Origin: Candidatus Bathyarchaeota archaeon
Lineage (GTDB): Archaea; Thermoproteota; Bathyarchaeia; Bathyarchaeales; Bathycorpusculaceae
Direction of reading: 5' to 3'
NCBI GenBank assembly: GCA_003164295.1
Contig: PLTA01000054.1
Location: 62,001 to 126,000, forward strand
Length of the DNA stretch: 64,000 nt
Both the position numbers and the translations under genes were made by a program. Below the pieces are notes generated by a model. That model did not search any database. It had not been told where the DNA came from and worked only from the letters and a program-made list of their open reading frames with translations. Within the stretch, counting starts at the first letter, position 1, and every line of letters starts with the position of its first letter. This document shows positions 43,320 through 52,017 of the stretch, piece after piece.

Positions 43320-43826
43320 TTGATTCGCAAAGTAGTCCCTTATGAAACCAATTTTGGAATCGTGAATGCAATTTTGGCTGCCTTTCTCTTATTTAGCAAC
43401 AATGCGGTAAACCATATTTCTTCTTCTTTGGCTTTAACCATAATTATTGTCGCTGTAGCTTCCGGGGTAATTGTCAATTATAAAATGACTACAGGGAAAT
43501 TAAAAATTATTGAACGGGAAGGCGTTTGGTCAAGTCCCGCTTCAGCCTATTTATTTAATTGCTGCAATTGAGGTTATTGTTGGTTTTTTCTTTCATTCGC
43601 TGACTGGTCCGCGATACCGATCCCGGTAAGATACATAGCATTTTTTGCAGATTTTTCTTATCCGTTTGTTCCAACGGCACTCTTAACTGAAGCCTTAATT
43701 TTCCGCAGATGGCAACGAAAAAACAACAGAACAATTTACCATAGTACTGACTCAAATCAATTTTACCCATACCCCTACATTTTCGATACAACATTGACGC
43801 TTACTTCTAGCAACCAAACTATGTAG
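43320..43826 (+). pseudogene. Decayed small membrane protein gene (copy 1)
   Basis: The TTG at 43320 has a good ribosome binding site (AAGGTGG) and starts MIRKVVPYETNFGIVNAI. The frame breaks near 43555 (expected AYLFIAAIEVIVGFFFH continues in another frame) and again near 43610, after which the third frame reads AIPIPVRYIAFFADFSYPFV and EALIFRRW, ending at TAG 43824-43826. Two frame breaks argue for real decay, not an assembly slip. It is paralogous to the next remnant. Confidence 0.7.
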
Positions 43827-43900
43827 CGACTGAATTTAGGATTTGTATTTTAGGCAAAAATTAAATTCTCAAAAGTTTAATGATGTTTCAGGGCAACACT

Positions 43901-44294
43901 TTGATCTATAAAATAGTACCATATGATATCGCCTTGGGATTCGTTTGGGCACTCTACGATTTTTTTTAATTTCCTAATTTATAGTGCTCCATATTATCAA
44001 TCAATGTATCATTGACTCTTCTTTCTAATGGACTTGCAGTTGTTTCAGGAATTGCACTTTCGGTGATTGTCTTAAGTATTTATAAAAAGAACATTAATTA
44101 TCATCGAAAAAACAGGGGTCTACTCATATTCTTATCGTTACTGGCTTGGTGCAATAGCGGTATTTGTGATTAGCATCGGATTGTTGATTTGGTTCTGGGG
44201 CAATATGTCTCTGCAAGCGCAAAGGATTACTGCCGATTTTCTGTATCCAATTCCAGCTGCAATTTTCTGCACTAGAGCAGTTCTTTATAGGTGA
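43901..44294 (+). pseudogene. Decayed small membrane protein gene (copy 2)
   Basis: This starts at TTG 43901 with IYKIVPYDIALGFVWALYDF, matching KVVPYETNFGIVNAI of copy 1. After a frame break in a T run (about 43960) and another break or stop, a further frame reads TLIIIEKTGVYSYSYRYWLG and AQRITADFLYPIPAAIFCTR, matching KLKIIEREGVWSSPASAYL and the end of copy 1. The two are tandem, diverged paralogues, both inactivated. Confidence 0.65.
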
Positions 44295-44438
44295 TGGGAA
44301 ACAAAAAATAAAAGAACAATTTTTGTAGCTCAGGTTTTAGGGCGAAAATTTACCCTTATCCATACATTTTTAATCAAAATTAGCAACATTTGCGTTTTCA
44401 TTGATAGATTAAAAGAACTTTTTAAAAGTACGTACTAT

Positions 44439-44789
44439 TTGATGACTATAAATGGCAAAGCTTTATCATTAAAGATTTTGCTATATTCCCCATTATTTGA
44501 TACCTATAACGAAGGCAACTTGTATTTGGCAAAAAGCGTAAAGACAGAAGAAAGCAGAAAAATTTGTGATGAGGTTCATTCCGTATCGTTATGTGCTCGA
44601 AGCTTCCTTGAAGCAAGCCTTGATTCTCTTGTAACCGATAATGCCGATGAAAAAATAACCCCTATCTACATAGCCGCCGACAAGACAATTGATTGTGCAA
44701 TACAACAAATAGCTAACAACTATTTTTCGGACTATTTCAATGAACTCTGGTTCAATGAGTATAGTCATAGAGGGCGATGGAAAAATTGA
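44439..44789 (+). pseudogene. Degenerate PAS-domain fragment beside a histidine kinase
   Basis: This 116-codon frame is not a normal protein. Its middle (SLCARSFLEASLDSLVTDN, then NYFSDYFNE) lines up with the PAS domain start of the next gene (SLYSRSLLEASLDPLVTIS, then SNYFTE), with gaps and lost conserved residues. It seems to be the remnant of a duplicated sensor kinase. It overlaps the start of the intact kinase by 13 bases, so that kinase's translation may begin inside it. Confidence 0.55.
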
Positions 44790-46606
44790 AAATAAAAACT
44801 CAATTAATAATTTCGATCGTAGTTTTCAGCATAATCTTGATTCTTATTATTGCCTCTGTTGCAAACACGGAACAGCAAGTGACTCAACTTAATGCCCAAG
44901 AAACAATTTCCAGCAAGATTGAACGAGGCGCGAGTAACTTAAACAGCGTAGCAGTCGATTACTTCCTATACCAAGAAGATCAACAACTTTCTCAATGGAA
45001 TTCTACGCTTTCTTCTCTCTCTAGCGATTTGTCAAATCTGAAACTTTATACCCCACAACAGCAAACGCTTGCAGAAAACATTAGCGGAGACCTGCAAAGA
45101 TTTAACTCTCTTTTTGATGATGTTGTTGCATACTTGCAAAGTGCTTCTCGAAATGTAAGCGTCAGAATTGATCCCGTATTTCAGCTAAAATGGACTAATA
45201 TGGCCGCTCAGAGCACGAAACTTGCTTCTGATTCTTCTCAACTGTCAAGTTCATTAAGTGATCAATCCCGCCAAGTTAATGACACAAATATATTGCTCAT
45301 TGTCTCGCTTGTGGGCACCTTCGGTGCGCTCTTATTGACAATTTATCTCATGATCTTTCGAAGAACATTAAAATCTGTGACAAAACTCCAAAACGGAATT
45401 AACATAGTAAGCTCAGGGAACCTTGATTACCATATAGAAACTAAGAGTAAGGATGAGATAAGTGAGCTTTCCAACGCTTTCAACCAAATGACAGCTAACC
45501 GCAAACTTGCCGAAGAAAAGTTGTTGGCTGCTTCTTTGTATTCTCGTAGTTTACTTGAAGCAAGTTTAGATCCATTGGTTACAATTAGTAAAGAAGGGAA
45601 GATTACTGATGTTAACAAGGCTACTGAGGACGTTACAGGTTACACCCGTAAGGAACTTATCGGAAGCGATTTCTCCAATTATTTCACTGAACCAGAAGAA
45701 GCAAGAGCAGGATATCAAAAAGTTTTCACAGAAGGCTTAGTTAAGGATTATCCACTGACGATTCGTCACACGTCAGGAAGAATAACTGACGTTTTGTACA
45801 ATGCCTCAGTTTACATAAATTCACAAGGCGACATACAAGGTGTTTTCGCAGCTGCTCGAGACATCACAGAACGCAAAGCAATGGAGAACGAAGTCAAACA
45901 AACATTAGAGAAGCTCAAGCAATCAAATGCGGAATTGGAACAGTTTGCTTATGTAGCGTCGCATGATCTTCAAGAGCCTCTACGCATGGTAGCCAGTTAT
46001 GTTCAACTGTTAGAGCGAAGATACAAAGGAAAACTAGACAAGGAAGCTGACGAATTCATTGCTTTCGCAGTCGACGGTGCCAATCGAATGCGAAGCTTAA
46101 TTGACGACCTCCTAACTTACTCACGTGTTGCTAGGCTCGGCAAGCCATTTGAACCAACAAACCTTGAGTCAACGTTTGAAATTGCACTCTTGAATCTGAA
46201 GGCATCAATAGCTGAGAACAATGCAGTTGTGACGCACGATGCTCTTCCTGTGGTAATGGCCGATGGAGGTCAACTTGTTCAGCTGCTTCAAAATTTGATT
46301 GGCAATGCCATAAAGTTCCACGGCAAGGAACCGCCTCGAGTTCATGTATCAGCTCAAAACAAGGGGAACGAGTACCTGTTCTCATTGCGCGACAATGGCA
46401 TCGGAATAGCTCCCGAATATTTTGAAAGGCTTTTCAAGATTTTCCAGCGCCTTCACACAAGAGAAGAATATCCTGGTTCAGGAATCGGTCTTGCTGTATG
46501 CAAGAGAATCGTTGAACGACATGGCGGACGTATTTGGATTGAGTCGCAGGTGGGAAAAGGTTCAACTATCTATTTCACATTAAACAAACAAAAAAGGAGT
46601 GATTAA
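44777..46606 (+). CDS. Membrane histidine kinase: sensor, HAMP, PAS, HisKA, HATPase
   Basis: A 609-residue sensor kinase. One helix (LIISIVVFSIILILIIASVA) and a second near residue 175-195 enclose an extracellular, Ser/Gln-rich helical sensor of about 145 residues. Then come HAMP (about 198-250), PAS (about 262-375; LDPLVTISKEGKITDVN), HisKA with phospho-His motif VASHDLQEPLRMV near 395, and HATPase with N box (NLIGNAIKFH), G1 (DNGIGI) and G2 (GSGIGLAVC). It is followed after five bases by a response regulator gene, its likely partner. Confidence 0.93.
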   Translation: MEKLKIKTQLIISIVVFSIILILIIASVANTEQQVTQLNAQETISSKIERGASNLNSVAVDYFLYQEDQQLSQWNSTLSSLSSDLSNLKLYTPQQQTLAENISGDLQRFNSLFDDVVAYLQSASRNVSVRIDPVFQLKWTNMAAQSTKLASDSSQLSSSLSDQSRQVNDTNILLIVSLVGTFGALLLTIYLMIFRRTLKSVTKLQNGINIVSSGNLDYHIETKSKDEISELSNAFNQMTANRKLAEEKLLAASLYSRSLLEASLDPLVTISKEGKITDVNKATEDVTGYTRKELIGSDFSNYFTEPEEARAGYQKVFTEGLVKDYPLTIRHTSGRITDVLYNASVYINSQGDIQGVFAAARDITERKAMENEVKQTLEKLKQSNAELEQFAYVASHDLQEPLRMVASYVQLLERRYKGKLDKEADEFIAFAVDGANRMRSLIDDLLTYSRVARLGKPFEPTNLESTFEIALLNLKASIAENNAVVTHDALPVVMADGGQLVQLLQNLIGNAIKFHGKEPPRVHVSAQNKGNEYLFSLRDNGIGIAPEYFERLFKIFQRLHTREEYPGSGIGLAVCKRIVERHGGRIWIESQVGKGSTIYFTLNKQKRSD

Positions 46607-46611
46607 AAGGA

Positions 46612-47061
46612 ATGAAAAGAGTTGATGCATTAGCGGTGGATATTTTGTTGGTCGAAGACAATCCTGGAGACGTTCGCTTAACTAAAGAAGCTCTTAAAGA
46701 CGCAAAAGTGATGAACGAAATTTACGTTGCTAAAGATGGCGTTGAAGCAATGGACTTCTTGAATAAAAAAGGTGCATTTAAGGAAGCACCTACCCCAGAC
46801 ATGATTCTGTTAGATTTGAATTTGCCTAGAAAAGATGGTCGAGAAGTCTTAGCTGAAGTTAAAAAAGACCCAAATCTAAAACATATTCCCGTAATTATTC
46901 TTACAACTTCAAAAGCTGATGAAGATATAATCAAAACATACAATCTGCACGCAAACGCTTACATCACTAAACCCGTTGACTTAAACAGATTCGTTGAAAT
47001 AATACATGCACTTGAAGAATTCTGGTTTACGATAGTTAAACTGCCACCAAAGGAGCAATAA
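46612..47061 (+). CDS. Single-domain response regulator (Rcp1/CheY-like)
   Basis: A 149-residue receiver domain without output domain. ILLVEDNPGDVRLTKEAL holds the acidic pair, ILLDLNLPRKDGREV near residue 65 the phospho-accepting aspartate, and TTSKADEDI and TKPVDLNRF near 100 and 122 the conserved Thr/Ser and Lys. The NPGDVRL pattern is typical of Rcp1-type regulators that partner PAS/phytochrome-like kinases. It lies between two kinases and probably passes phosphate from the upstream one to the hybrid below. Confidence 0.92.
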   Translation: MKRVDALAVDILLVEDNPGDVRLTKEALKDAKVMNEIYVAKDGVEAMDFLNKKGAFKEAPTPDMILLDLNLPRKDGREVLAEVKKDPNLKHIPVIILTTSKADEDIIKTYNLHANAYITKPVDLNRFVEIIHALEEFWFTIVKLPPKEQ

Positions 47062-47063
47062 AA

Positions 47064-48584
47064 ATAAAAATCCTATTGATTGAAGACAACGCCGGCGACG
47101 CCCGGCTCATTCAGGAGATGCTGACTACTCAAAAAGGCATCGGTCAAATAGAGCGCGTTGATAGGCTCTCAAAAGGCATAGACCATTTAGGAGCCCACAC
47201 CATCGATGTGATCCTGCTTGACCTTGGATTACCAGACAGCCAGGGCTTAAACACTTTTGAGAAAATACATGCCGCCACAAAACAAGTACCTATTCTTATC
47301 TTAACTGGATTTAACAATGACGCAACATCTTTAGAAGCCGTCCGAAGAGGAGCACAAGACTATCTCATCAAAGGCAAATTTGACGCCGATTTATTATTTC
47401 GAGCAATAACTTACGCTATCGAACGTAAAAAATTAGAAGAGACAGTTGAAAGAGGAACACTTTCATTAAAAGCAAGTGAAAAAAGGTATCGCGCATTGTT
47501 TGATTCTATCGATGAGGGCTTCTGCATAGTGGAAGTAATTTTTGATGTTGATTGCAAGCCATTAGACTATCGCTTTTTGGAAATCAATGCATCGTTTGAA
47601 AAACAAACTGGGTTACATGAGGCTGAGGGAAAGCTTATGCGCAGCCTTGCTCCAAATCATGAAGAGCATTGGTTCCAAATATATGGCAAAGTCGCCTTAA
47701 CAGGAGAACCTATTCGTTTCACAAACGAAGCTAAAGCATTGAATCGTTATTATGATGTTTACGCGTTCCCAGTCGGCGAAGGAAAAATACGAAAAGTAGG
47801 CATCTTGTTTAACGATATAAGTCATCGTAGAAATTTAGAGAAGCAACTACAAGATGCTGAACGGTTGGCGGCTATCGGTGCAACTGCAGGTATGGTTGGC
47901 CATGATATCCGTAATCCTTTGCAAGCTATAATTGGCGAATTGTTTCTATCTAAAAAAGAAATAGATGATTTGCCTCAAGGTAATGTCAAGAAATATTTGG
48001 CAGAAAGTTTACAATCAATTGAAGACAACATTTTTTACATCGATAAAATCGTAAATGATCTTCAGGATTACGCTAAGCCATTACAACCCTCGATTGAGGA
48101 AACCAATCTTGCAAAAATAGTTGAAGATGTCTTTTCAATCTTAAAGGTTCCTGGAAACATAGATGTCGTTTATTCCATCGAGCCTTGTCTTGCAAAATTA
48201 ATGACTGATCCCGCAGCTATGAAGAGGATACTTACTAACTTGACGTCAAACGCAATTCAAGCAATGCCTAAAGGAGGAAAACTAAGCCTTGACGTTGCAT
48301 CCAAAGAAGACAGGTTATACATTAGTGTCCAGGATACGGGCTTGGGAATACCTGATGAAATGAAAGATAAACTTTTCAGGCCCTTATTTACAACCAAAGC
48401 TAAAGGGCAAGGTTTCGGTTTGGCAGTTGTTAAAAAGTTGACTGAAGGGTTAAACGGTAAGGTAAGTTTTGAAAGTGAACTTGGGAAAGGCACACGGTTT
48501 GAGCTTGAATTCCCGCTCAAAAAAGTTCCTACCAGTGTTACTCCTGCTCATTTTAAAGATGCAAAAGATAACGGTCACCCATAG
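47064..48584 (+). CDS. Hybrid receiver-PAS-histidine kinase
   Basis: A receiver domain (LIEDNAGDARLIQEML; phospho-Asp in VILLDLGLPDSQG near residue 55; K in YLIKGKFD) is followed by a PAS domain (about 140-260), HisKA with VGHDIRNPLQ near 285 and HATPase with NLTSNAIQAMP, DTGLGIP and GQGFGLAV. The first canonical start is TTG 47076, inside the first beta strand. The ATA at 47064 restores the usual receiver start (M/I)KILLIEDN and is spaced eight bases from AGGAG at 47051-47055. I take ATA 47064 as start. The kinase core is close to that of the gene at 7509-9164. Confidence 0.88.
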   Translation: MKILLIEDNAGDARLIQEMLTTQKGIGQIERVDRLSKGIDHLGAHTIDVILLDLGLPDSQGLNTFEKIHAATKQVPILILTGFNNDATSLEAVRRGAQDYLIKGKFDADLLFRAITYAIERKKLEETVERGTLSLKASEKRYRALFDSIDEGFCIVEVIFDVDCKPLDYRFLEINASFEKQTGLHEAEGKLMRSLAPNHEEHWFQIYGKVALTGEPIRFTNEAKALNRYYDVYAFPVGEGKIRKVGILFNDISHRRNLEKQLQDAERLAAIGATAGMVGHDIRNPLQAIIGELFLSKKEIDDLPQGNVKKYLAESLQSIEDNIFYIDKIVNDLQDYAKPLQPSIEETNLAKIVEDVFSILKVPGNIDVVYSIEPCLAKLMTDPAAMKRILTNLTSNAIQAMPKGGKLSLDVASKEDRLYISVQDTGLGIPDEMKDKLFRPLFTTKAKGQGFGLAVVKKLTEGLNGKVSFESELGKGTRFELEFPLKKVPTSVTPAHFKDAKDNGHP

Positions 48585-48996
48585 GGCAATCAATAGAGAG
48601 ACTGGTCCTCATTTTGTTGCTGTCAAAGTACAGTCACATCATTATTTATCATACAAGAAGCATTGATAGTAATAACGCGCTAAAGGAAGAGCCCAAAAGC
48701 GTGAAATAAACCGTTAACTTAGATGCAGGTAAACGATTCCCCCTCTCTCTTCCGAATTTTTGTCTGCATCTAAGTTATCTGTTTCTTTTAACCAAACATA
48801 TTTTATTTTTCCATCAACAAAACATTTTCTTCCAGCTTTTTTGCAGTTTCTGATTTGTTTTAGAGAAGAATTATCAAATCACTTATCCAATGCAAACAAT
48901 AGATGATTTGCCAAATAAGAAAGCAAGATCTATGCATCATGGAAAAATACGGCTTTTTTAATTTAAGGCAACATAACTGTTTATTAGGTTAGAGTA
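48585..48996. other. Intergenic region with a long inverted repeat and an ORF without start
   Basis: This 412-base gap holds a 13-bp perfect inverted repeat, AACTTAGATGCAG (48716-48728) with CTGCATCTAAGTT (48764-48776). On the minus strand a 54-codon open frame (48714-48878) reads NCKKAGRKCFVDGKIKYVWL and ends in YLHLS, but it lacks any usual start codon. It may be a decayed gene or a structured RNA. The last 40 bases contain the promoter of nop5 (TTTTTTAATTTAAG near 48954). Confidence 0.4.
48716..48776. repeat. 13-bp perfect inverted repeat
   Basis: The two 13-base arms at 48716-48728 and 48764-48776 are separated by a 35-base pyrimidine-rich spacer. The left arm includes the stop of the minus-strand open frame. 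It may be a transcription terminator for the signalling operon that ends at 48584, or a small RNA hairpin. Confidence 0.45.
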
Positions 48997-49029
48997 GTGA
49001 CAATACATAGTTTATTGAGGCTCACAGAA

Positions 49030-50367
49030 ATGAAAGCATTCATAATTCACTTCCCGTTCGGCGTAGCAGCCTTTGACGATAAAAATGGCTTAGTTGAGAA
49101 GGTTCTGTTTCCAAAGAAACCTCAAGCCGCAGCAAAAAGCTTGCTTAAAGCTGAAGCCGGAAAAATGTCCGATGAAGTTTTCTCGTTAATTTCACTCTTA
49201 AAAAACTCTGGTTATGACGTTTTTGTTTTTGAGAATGTTAATTTATCAGAAGAAATTCAAAGAAAAATGGCTGTAACTACCGAAGTTGCCAAACCAGCTG
49301 AGGCTGAAGTTCTCCGTTCACGAATGAACGAGGTTGCTGTTGAATCAGGCTTTGTTAACGATCAAAAGGAACTTAGTATTTGGAACCGCAACGTAAGTAT
49401 GGAGCTTGCTAAGTTTAGAGTTAAAGGTGCCTCAGAAAAAAGAGATTTAATTGTAGCTCAAGGCATACAGACACTGGATGATTTGGATCGAACGGTTAAC
49501 TTGTTTATGGGTAGACTTAGAGAATGGTACGGCGTTTATTTCCCTGAGCTTGACCGCTTAGTCGAAAAACATGAAACCTATTCTCGCCTTGTAATGAATT
49601 TAGGCGACCGAGAAAACTACACAATTGAAAAATTAGAGAAAGAAAACATTCCTAAAGAAAGGGCTCAATTGGTAGCAACAGCCGCTGAAGCATCTATGGG
49701 CGCAGACATTGCAGAACGCGATTTGGCGCAGATACAGGAATTAGCTAAAAATGTGCTCGGATTCTATGAATTACGCAAGAACATGGACAACTACGTTGAC
49801 AGAACCATGGAGGAAATGGCGCCTAACGTTCGAGCCGTCGCAGGTGCACTTCTCGGCGCACGATTAATCGCGATGGCAGGAAGCTTACAAACTTTAGCCA
49901 TGAGACCCGCAAGCACTATACAAGTTATAGGTGCAGAAAAAGCCCTATTCCGCTCTTTAAAAACAGGCGCCAGACCACCAAAACATGGCTTAATCTTCCA
50001 GCATACACTTTTGCATGATGCTAAAAGGTGGCAAAGAGGAAAGATTGCAAGAGTAATCGCAGGGAAATTAGCTATTGCAGCAAGAGCTGACGCTTTTGGA
50101 GGCCACTTTATTGGAGACCGATTAAAAGATGATATTAACAAGCGCATAGAAGAAATTCGCGTAAAGTACAAGGAGCCACCGCCACCAAAAGAAGCAAAAC
50201 CAAAACCATCCTTTGAACGTGGAGAACAAAGAGGGCAAGGACAAAGACCCCAAGGCGGCCAATTTTTCAGAGACCGTAACCGCGGCGGTGGAGGAGGCGG
50301 AAGTCGCCCAAGCGGCGGAAGCGGTGGCGGAAAATGGAGAAACGACAGACGTGACCGTCAAGGTTAG
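49030..50367 (+). CDS. nop5: Nop5 (Nop56/58) core protein of box C/D RNPs
   Basis: The archaeal scaffold for box C/D ribonucleoproteins, binding L7Ae-bound guide RNA and fibrillarin. Residues 1-150 are the fibrillarin-binding N-domain, then a coiled-coil dimerisation part (about 160-250), then the Nop domain (NMDNYVDRTMEEMAPNVRAV; GARLIAMAGSLQTLAMRPAS; IQVIGAEKALFRSLKTG). The ATG at 49030 is chosen over GTG 48997 because it gives the usual MKAFIIHFPFG start after a GAGG element. Unusually, the tail after residue 390 is rich in Gly, Arg and Gln (RGGGGGGSRPSGG), not the usual Lys/Glu. It overlaps fibrillarin by 17 bases. Confidence 0.92.
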   Translation: MKAFIIHFPFGVAAFDDKNGLVEKVLFPKKPQAAAKSLLKAEAGKMSDEVFSLISLLKNSGYDVFVFENVNLSEEIQRKMAVTTEVAKPAEAEVLRSRMNEVAVESGFVNDQKELSIWNRNVSMELAKFRVKGASEKRDLIVAQGIQTLDDLDRTVNLFMGRLREWYGVYFPELDRLVEKHETYSRLVMNLGDRENYTIEKLEKENIPKERAQLVATAAEASMGADIAERDLAQIQELAKNVLGFYELRKNMDNYVDRTMEEMAPNVRAVAGALLGARLIAMAGSLQTLAMRPASTIQVIGAEKALFRSLKTGARPPKHGLIFQHTLLHDAKRWQRGKIARVIAGKLAIAARADAFGGHFIGDRLKDDINKRIEEIRVKYKEPPPPKEAKPKPSFERGEQRGQGQRPQGGQFFRDRNRGGGGGGSRPSGGSGGGKWRNDRRDRQG

Positions 50368-51049
50368 ACCCCACCCAAAATTCAAAGATATCTACCAAAT
50401 CACCCTTGAAGATGGCGCACAGCGCCTAGGTACCCGCAACTTAACCCCAGGCTTAAACGTTTATGGCGAACGCATGATTAAATGCAAAGGCGTTGAATAT
50501 CGCGTTTGGGATGCCTTCAGAAGCAAATTAGCTGCAGCCATCAATAAGGGCTTGCAAAATGTGCCCATAGAACCGGGCTTTAAAGTTCTTTATTTAGGCG
50601 CTGCTTCCGGAACTACACCCAGCCATGTTTCAGACATTGTCGGCGAAGAAGGATATGTTTACGCCGTTGAATTTGCACAGCGATCCATAAGAGATTTAGT
50701 TAATAATGTTGCAGCGCACAGACCTAACATTTCACCGCTTTTAGAAGATGCTCGCATGCCTGAAAGATATGCTATGTTCATTTCTGGAAAAGTAGATACA
50801 ATTTACTGTGATGTGGCTCAGCCTGAACAAGCAAAACTTCTAGCTGACAATGCTGATGTTTTCTTAAAACCAGGCGGGTGGGTTATGCTGGCTGTAAAAT
50901 CTCAAAGCATCGATGTAACCATGAATCCAGACGATGTTTATCGTCAAGAAGCCAATGTTCTTCGGAAAAGGGGCTTTGAAGTTACGGAAGTTGTGAATTT
51001 AGAACCCTTCGACATAGCACACGCCATGATTGTAGCGCAAAGACTATAG
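50351..51049 (+). CDS. flpA: Fibrillarin, rRNA/tRNA 2'-O-methyltransferase
   Basis: The catalytic subunit of box C/D RNPs. It begins TVKVRPHPKFKDIYQ, then TRNLTPGLNVYGERM and the SAM motif KVLYLGAASGTTPSHVSDIVG near residue 80; VYAVEFAQRSIRDL, DTIYCDVAQPEQA and the end EPFDIAHAMIVAQRL are all typical. The GTG at 50351 gives the normal 232-residue protein and lies inside the end of nop5 (17-base overlap), so the two proteins are probably made in step. A longer frame reaching back to 50213 only reads the nop5 tail out of frame. Confidence 0.95.
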   Translation: MTVKVRPHPKFKDIYQITLEDGAQRLGTRNLTPGLNVYGERMIKCKGVEYRVWDAFRSKLAAAINKGLQNVPIEPGFKVLYLGAASGTTPSHVSDIVGEEGYVYAVEFAQRSIRDLVNNVAAHRPNISPLLEDARMPERYAMFISGKVDTIYCDVAQPEQAKLLADNADVFLKPGGWVMLAVKSQSIDVTMNPDDVYRQEANVLRKRGFEVTEVVNLEPFDIAHAMIVAQRL

Positions 51050-51221
51050 TTTCATACTTTATTTCAACTCTTAAAAATTAGCGAACTCTTTTCGCAAATT
51101 AAATGTTAAGCTTCTTAATAATTTCTGCATTACTTTGTATTCTGTTTGTAATTAAAATCTTTTGAAAAGCATTATAGCTTGGTTTACATAGGACTTGATA
51201 GTTTGAGGATGAAATAGCCAA

Positions 51222-51884
51222 ATGTTGGTTGCGGGTGTTGACGAAGCTGGGCGTGGATGCGTTATCGGTCCTTTGGTAGTTGCTGGCGTTATGATTAAGG
51301 CTGAAAATCTGTCAATTTTTTCTGAACTCGGTGTTAAAGACTCAAAACTTCTAACCGCAGAAAAACGCGAGTTATTGTATCCTGTCATTCTTCAATTGGT
51401 CGAAAAATATCATACAATAAAAGTTATGCCTTATCAAATTGATGTAGCAGTTGAAAGTCTGAGAAGATTGCATAAATTAAACAGGCTTGAGGCGCAGACG
51501 ATGGCTCAAATTATAGAAGTTTTGAAACCTGATGAAGCTTATGTTGATGCAGCAGACACGGTTGAACATCGCTTTGGAAATCACATTAAAGAATGCTTGA
51601 AGTTCAAAACCCGAATTATTTCTAAACATAAAGCGGATAGAATTTATCCTGTTGTTTCAGCCGCATCTATCATAGCTAAGGTTGAACGTGACCGCGAAAT
51701 TGCAAGTTTACGGCTTGAATATGGCGACTTCGGCAGCGGATATTTGACGGATGAAAAAACGATGATTTTTCTTAAACAGCTGCTGGAAAAAAATGAGGAA
51801 TATCCAGATTTTATTCGAAAGTCATGGAAGCCTGCGAAAAGAGCAAAAAGCGAGAGAGGCGGTTTGCAACAGAAACTTGCTTAG
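51222..51884 (+). CDS. rnhB: Ribonuclease HII
   Basis: A 220-residue RNase HII, which removes RNA from RNA-DNA hybrids and single ribonucleotides from DNA. The N-terminal GVDEAGRGCVIGPLVV has the catalytic Asp and Glu with the family DEAGRG motif. AYVDAADT near residue 108 and ISKHKADRIYPVVSAASIIAKV near 137 hold the remaining carboxylates and conserved Lys/Ser. The C-terminal YPDFIRKSWKPAKR matches archaeal forms. Confidence 0.95.
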   Translation: MLVAGVDEAGRGCVIGPLVVAGVMIKAENLSIFSELGVKDSKLLTAEKRELLYPVILQLVEKYHTIKVMPYQIDVAVESLRRLHKLNRLEAQTMAQIIEVLKPDEAYVDAADTVEHRFGNHIKECLKFKTRIISKHKADRIYPVVSAASIIAKVERDREIASLRLEYGDFGSGYLTDEKTMIFLKQLLEKNEEYPDFIRKSWKPAKRAKSERGGLQQKLA

Positions 51885-52017
51885 CTACCTTGTTAGCGCA
51901 AAAATGCTGTGATTGTAGTCAAATTGTTTGTCAAAACGTCTACAAAAAAACAGTAGTTATATAAATGCCGGGTTACATCGTACTCTTAATAAAACGGTTT
52001 TAATGGCGGTTGCTTGA

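Noticed and set aside
50213..50350. N-terminal extension of fibrillarin
   Set aside because: It reads the nop5 tail out of frame; GTG 50351 gives the normal fibrillarin start.
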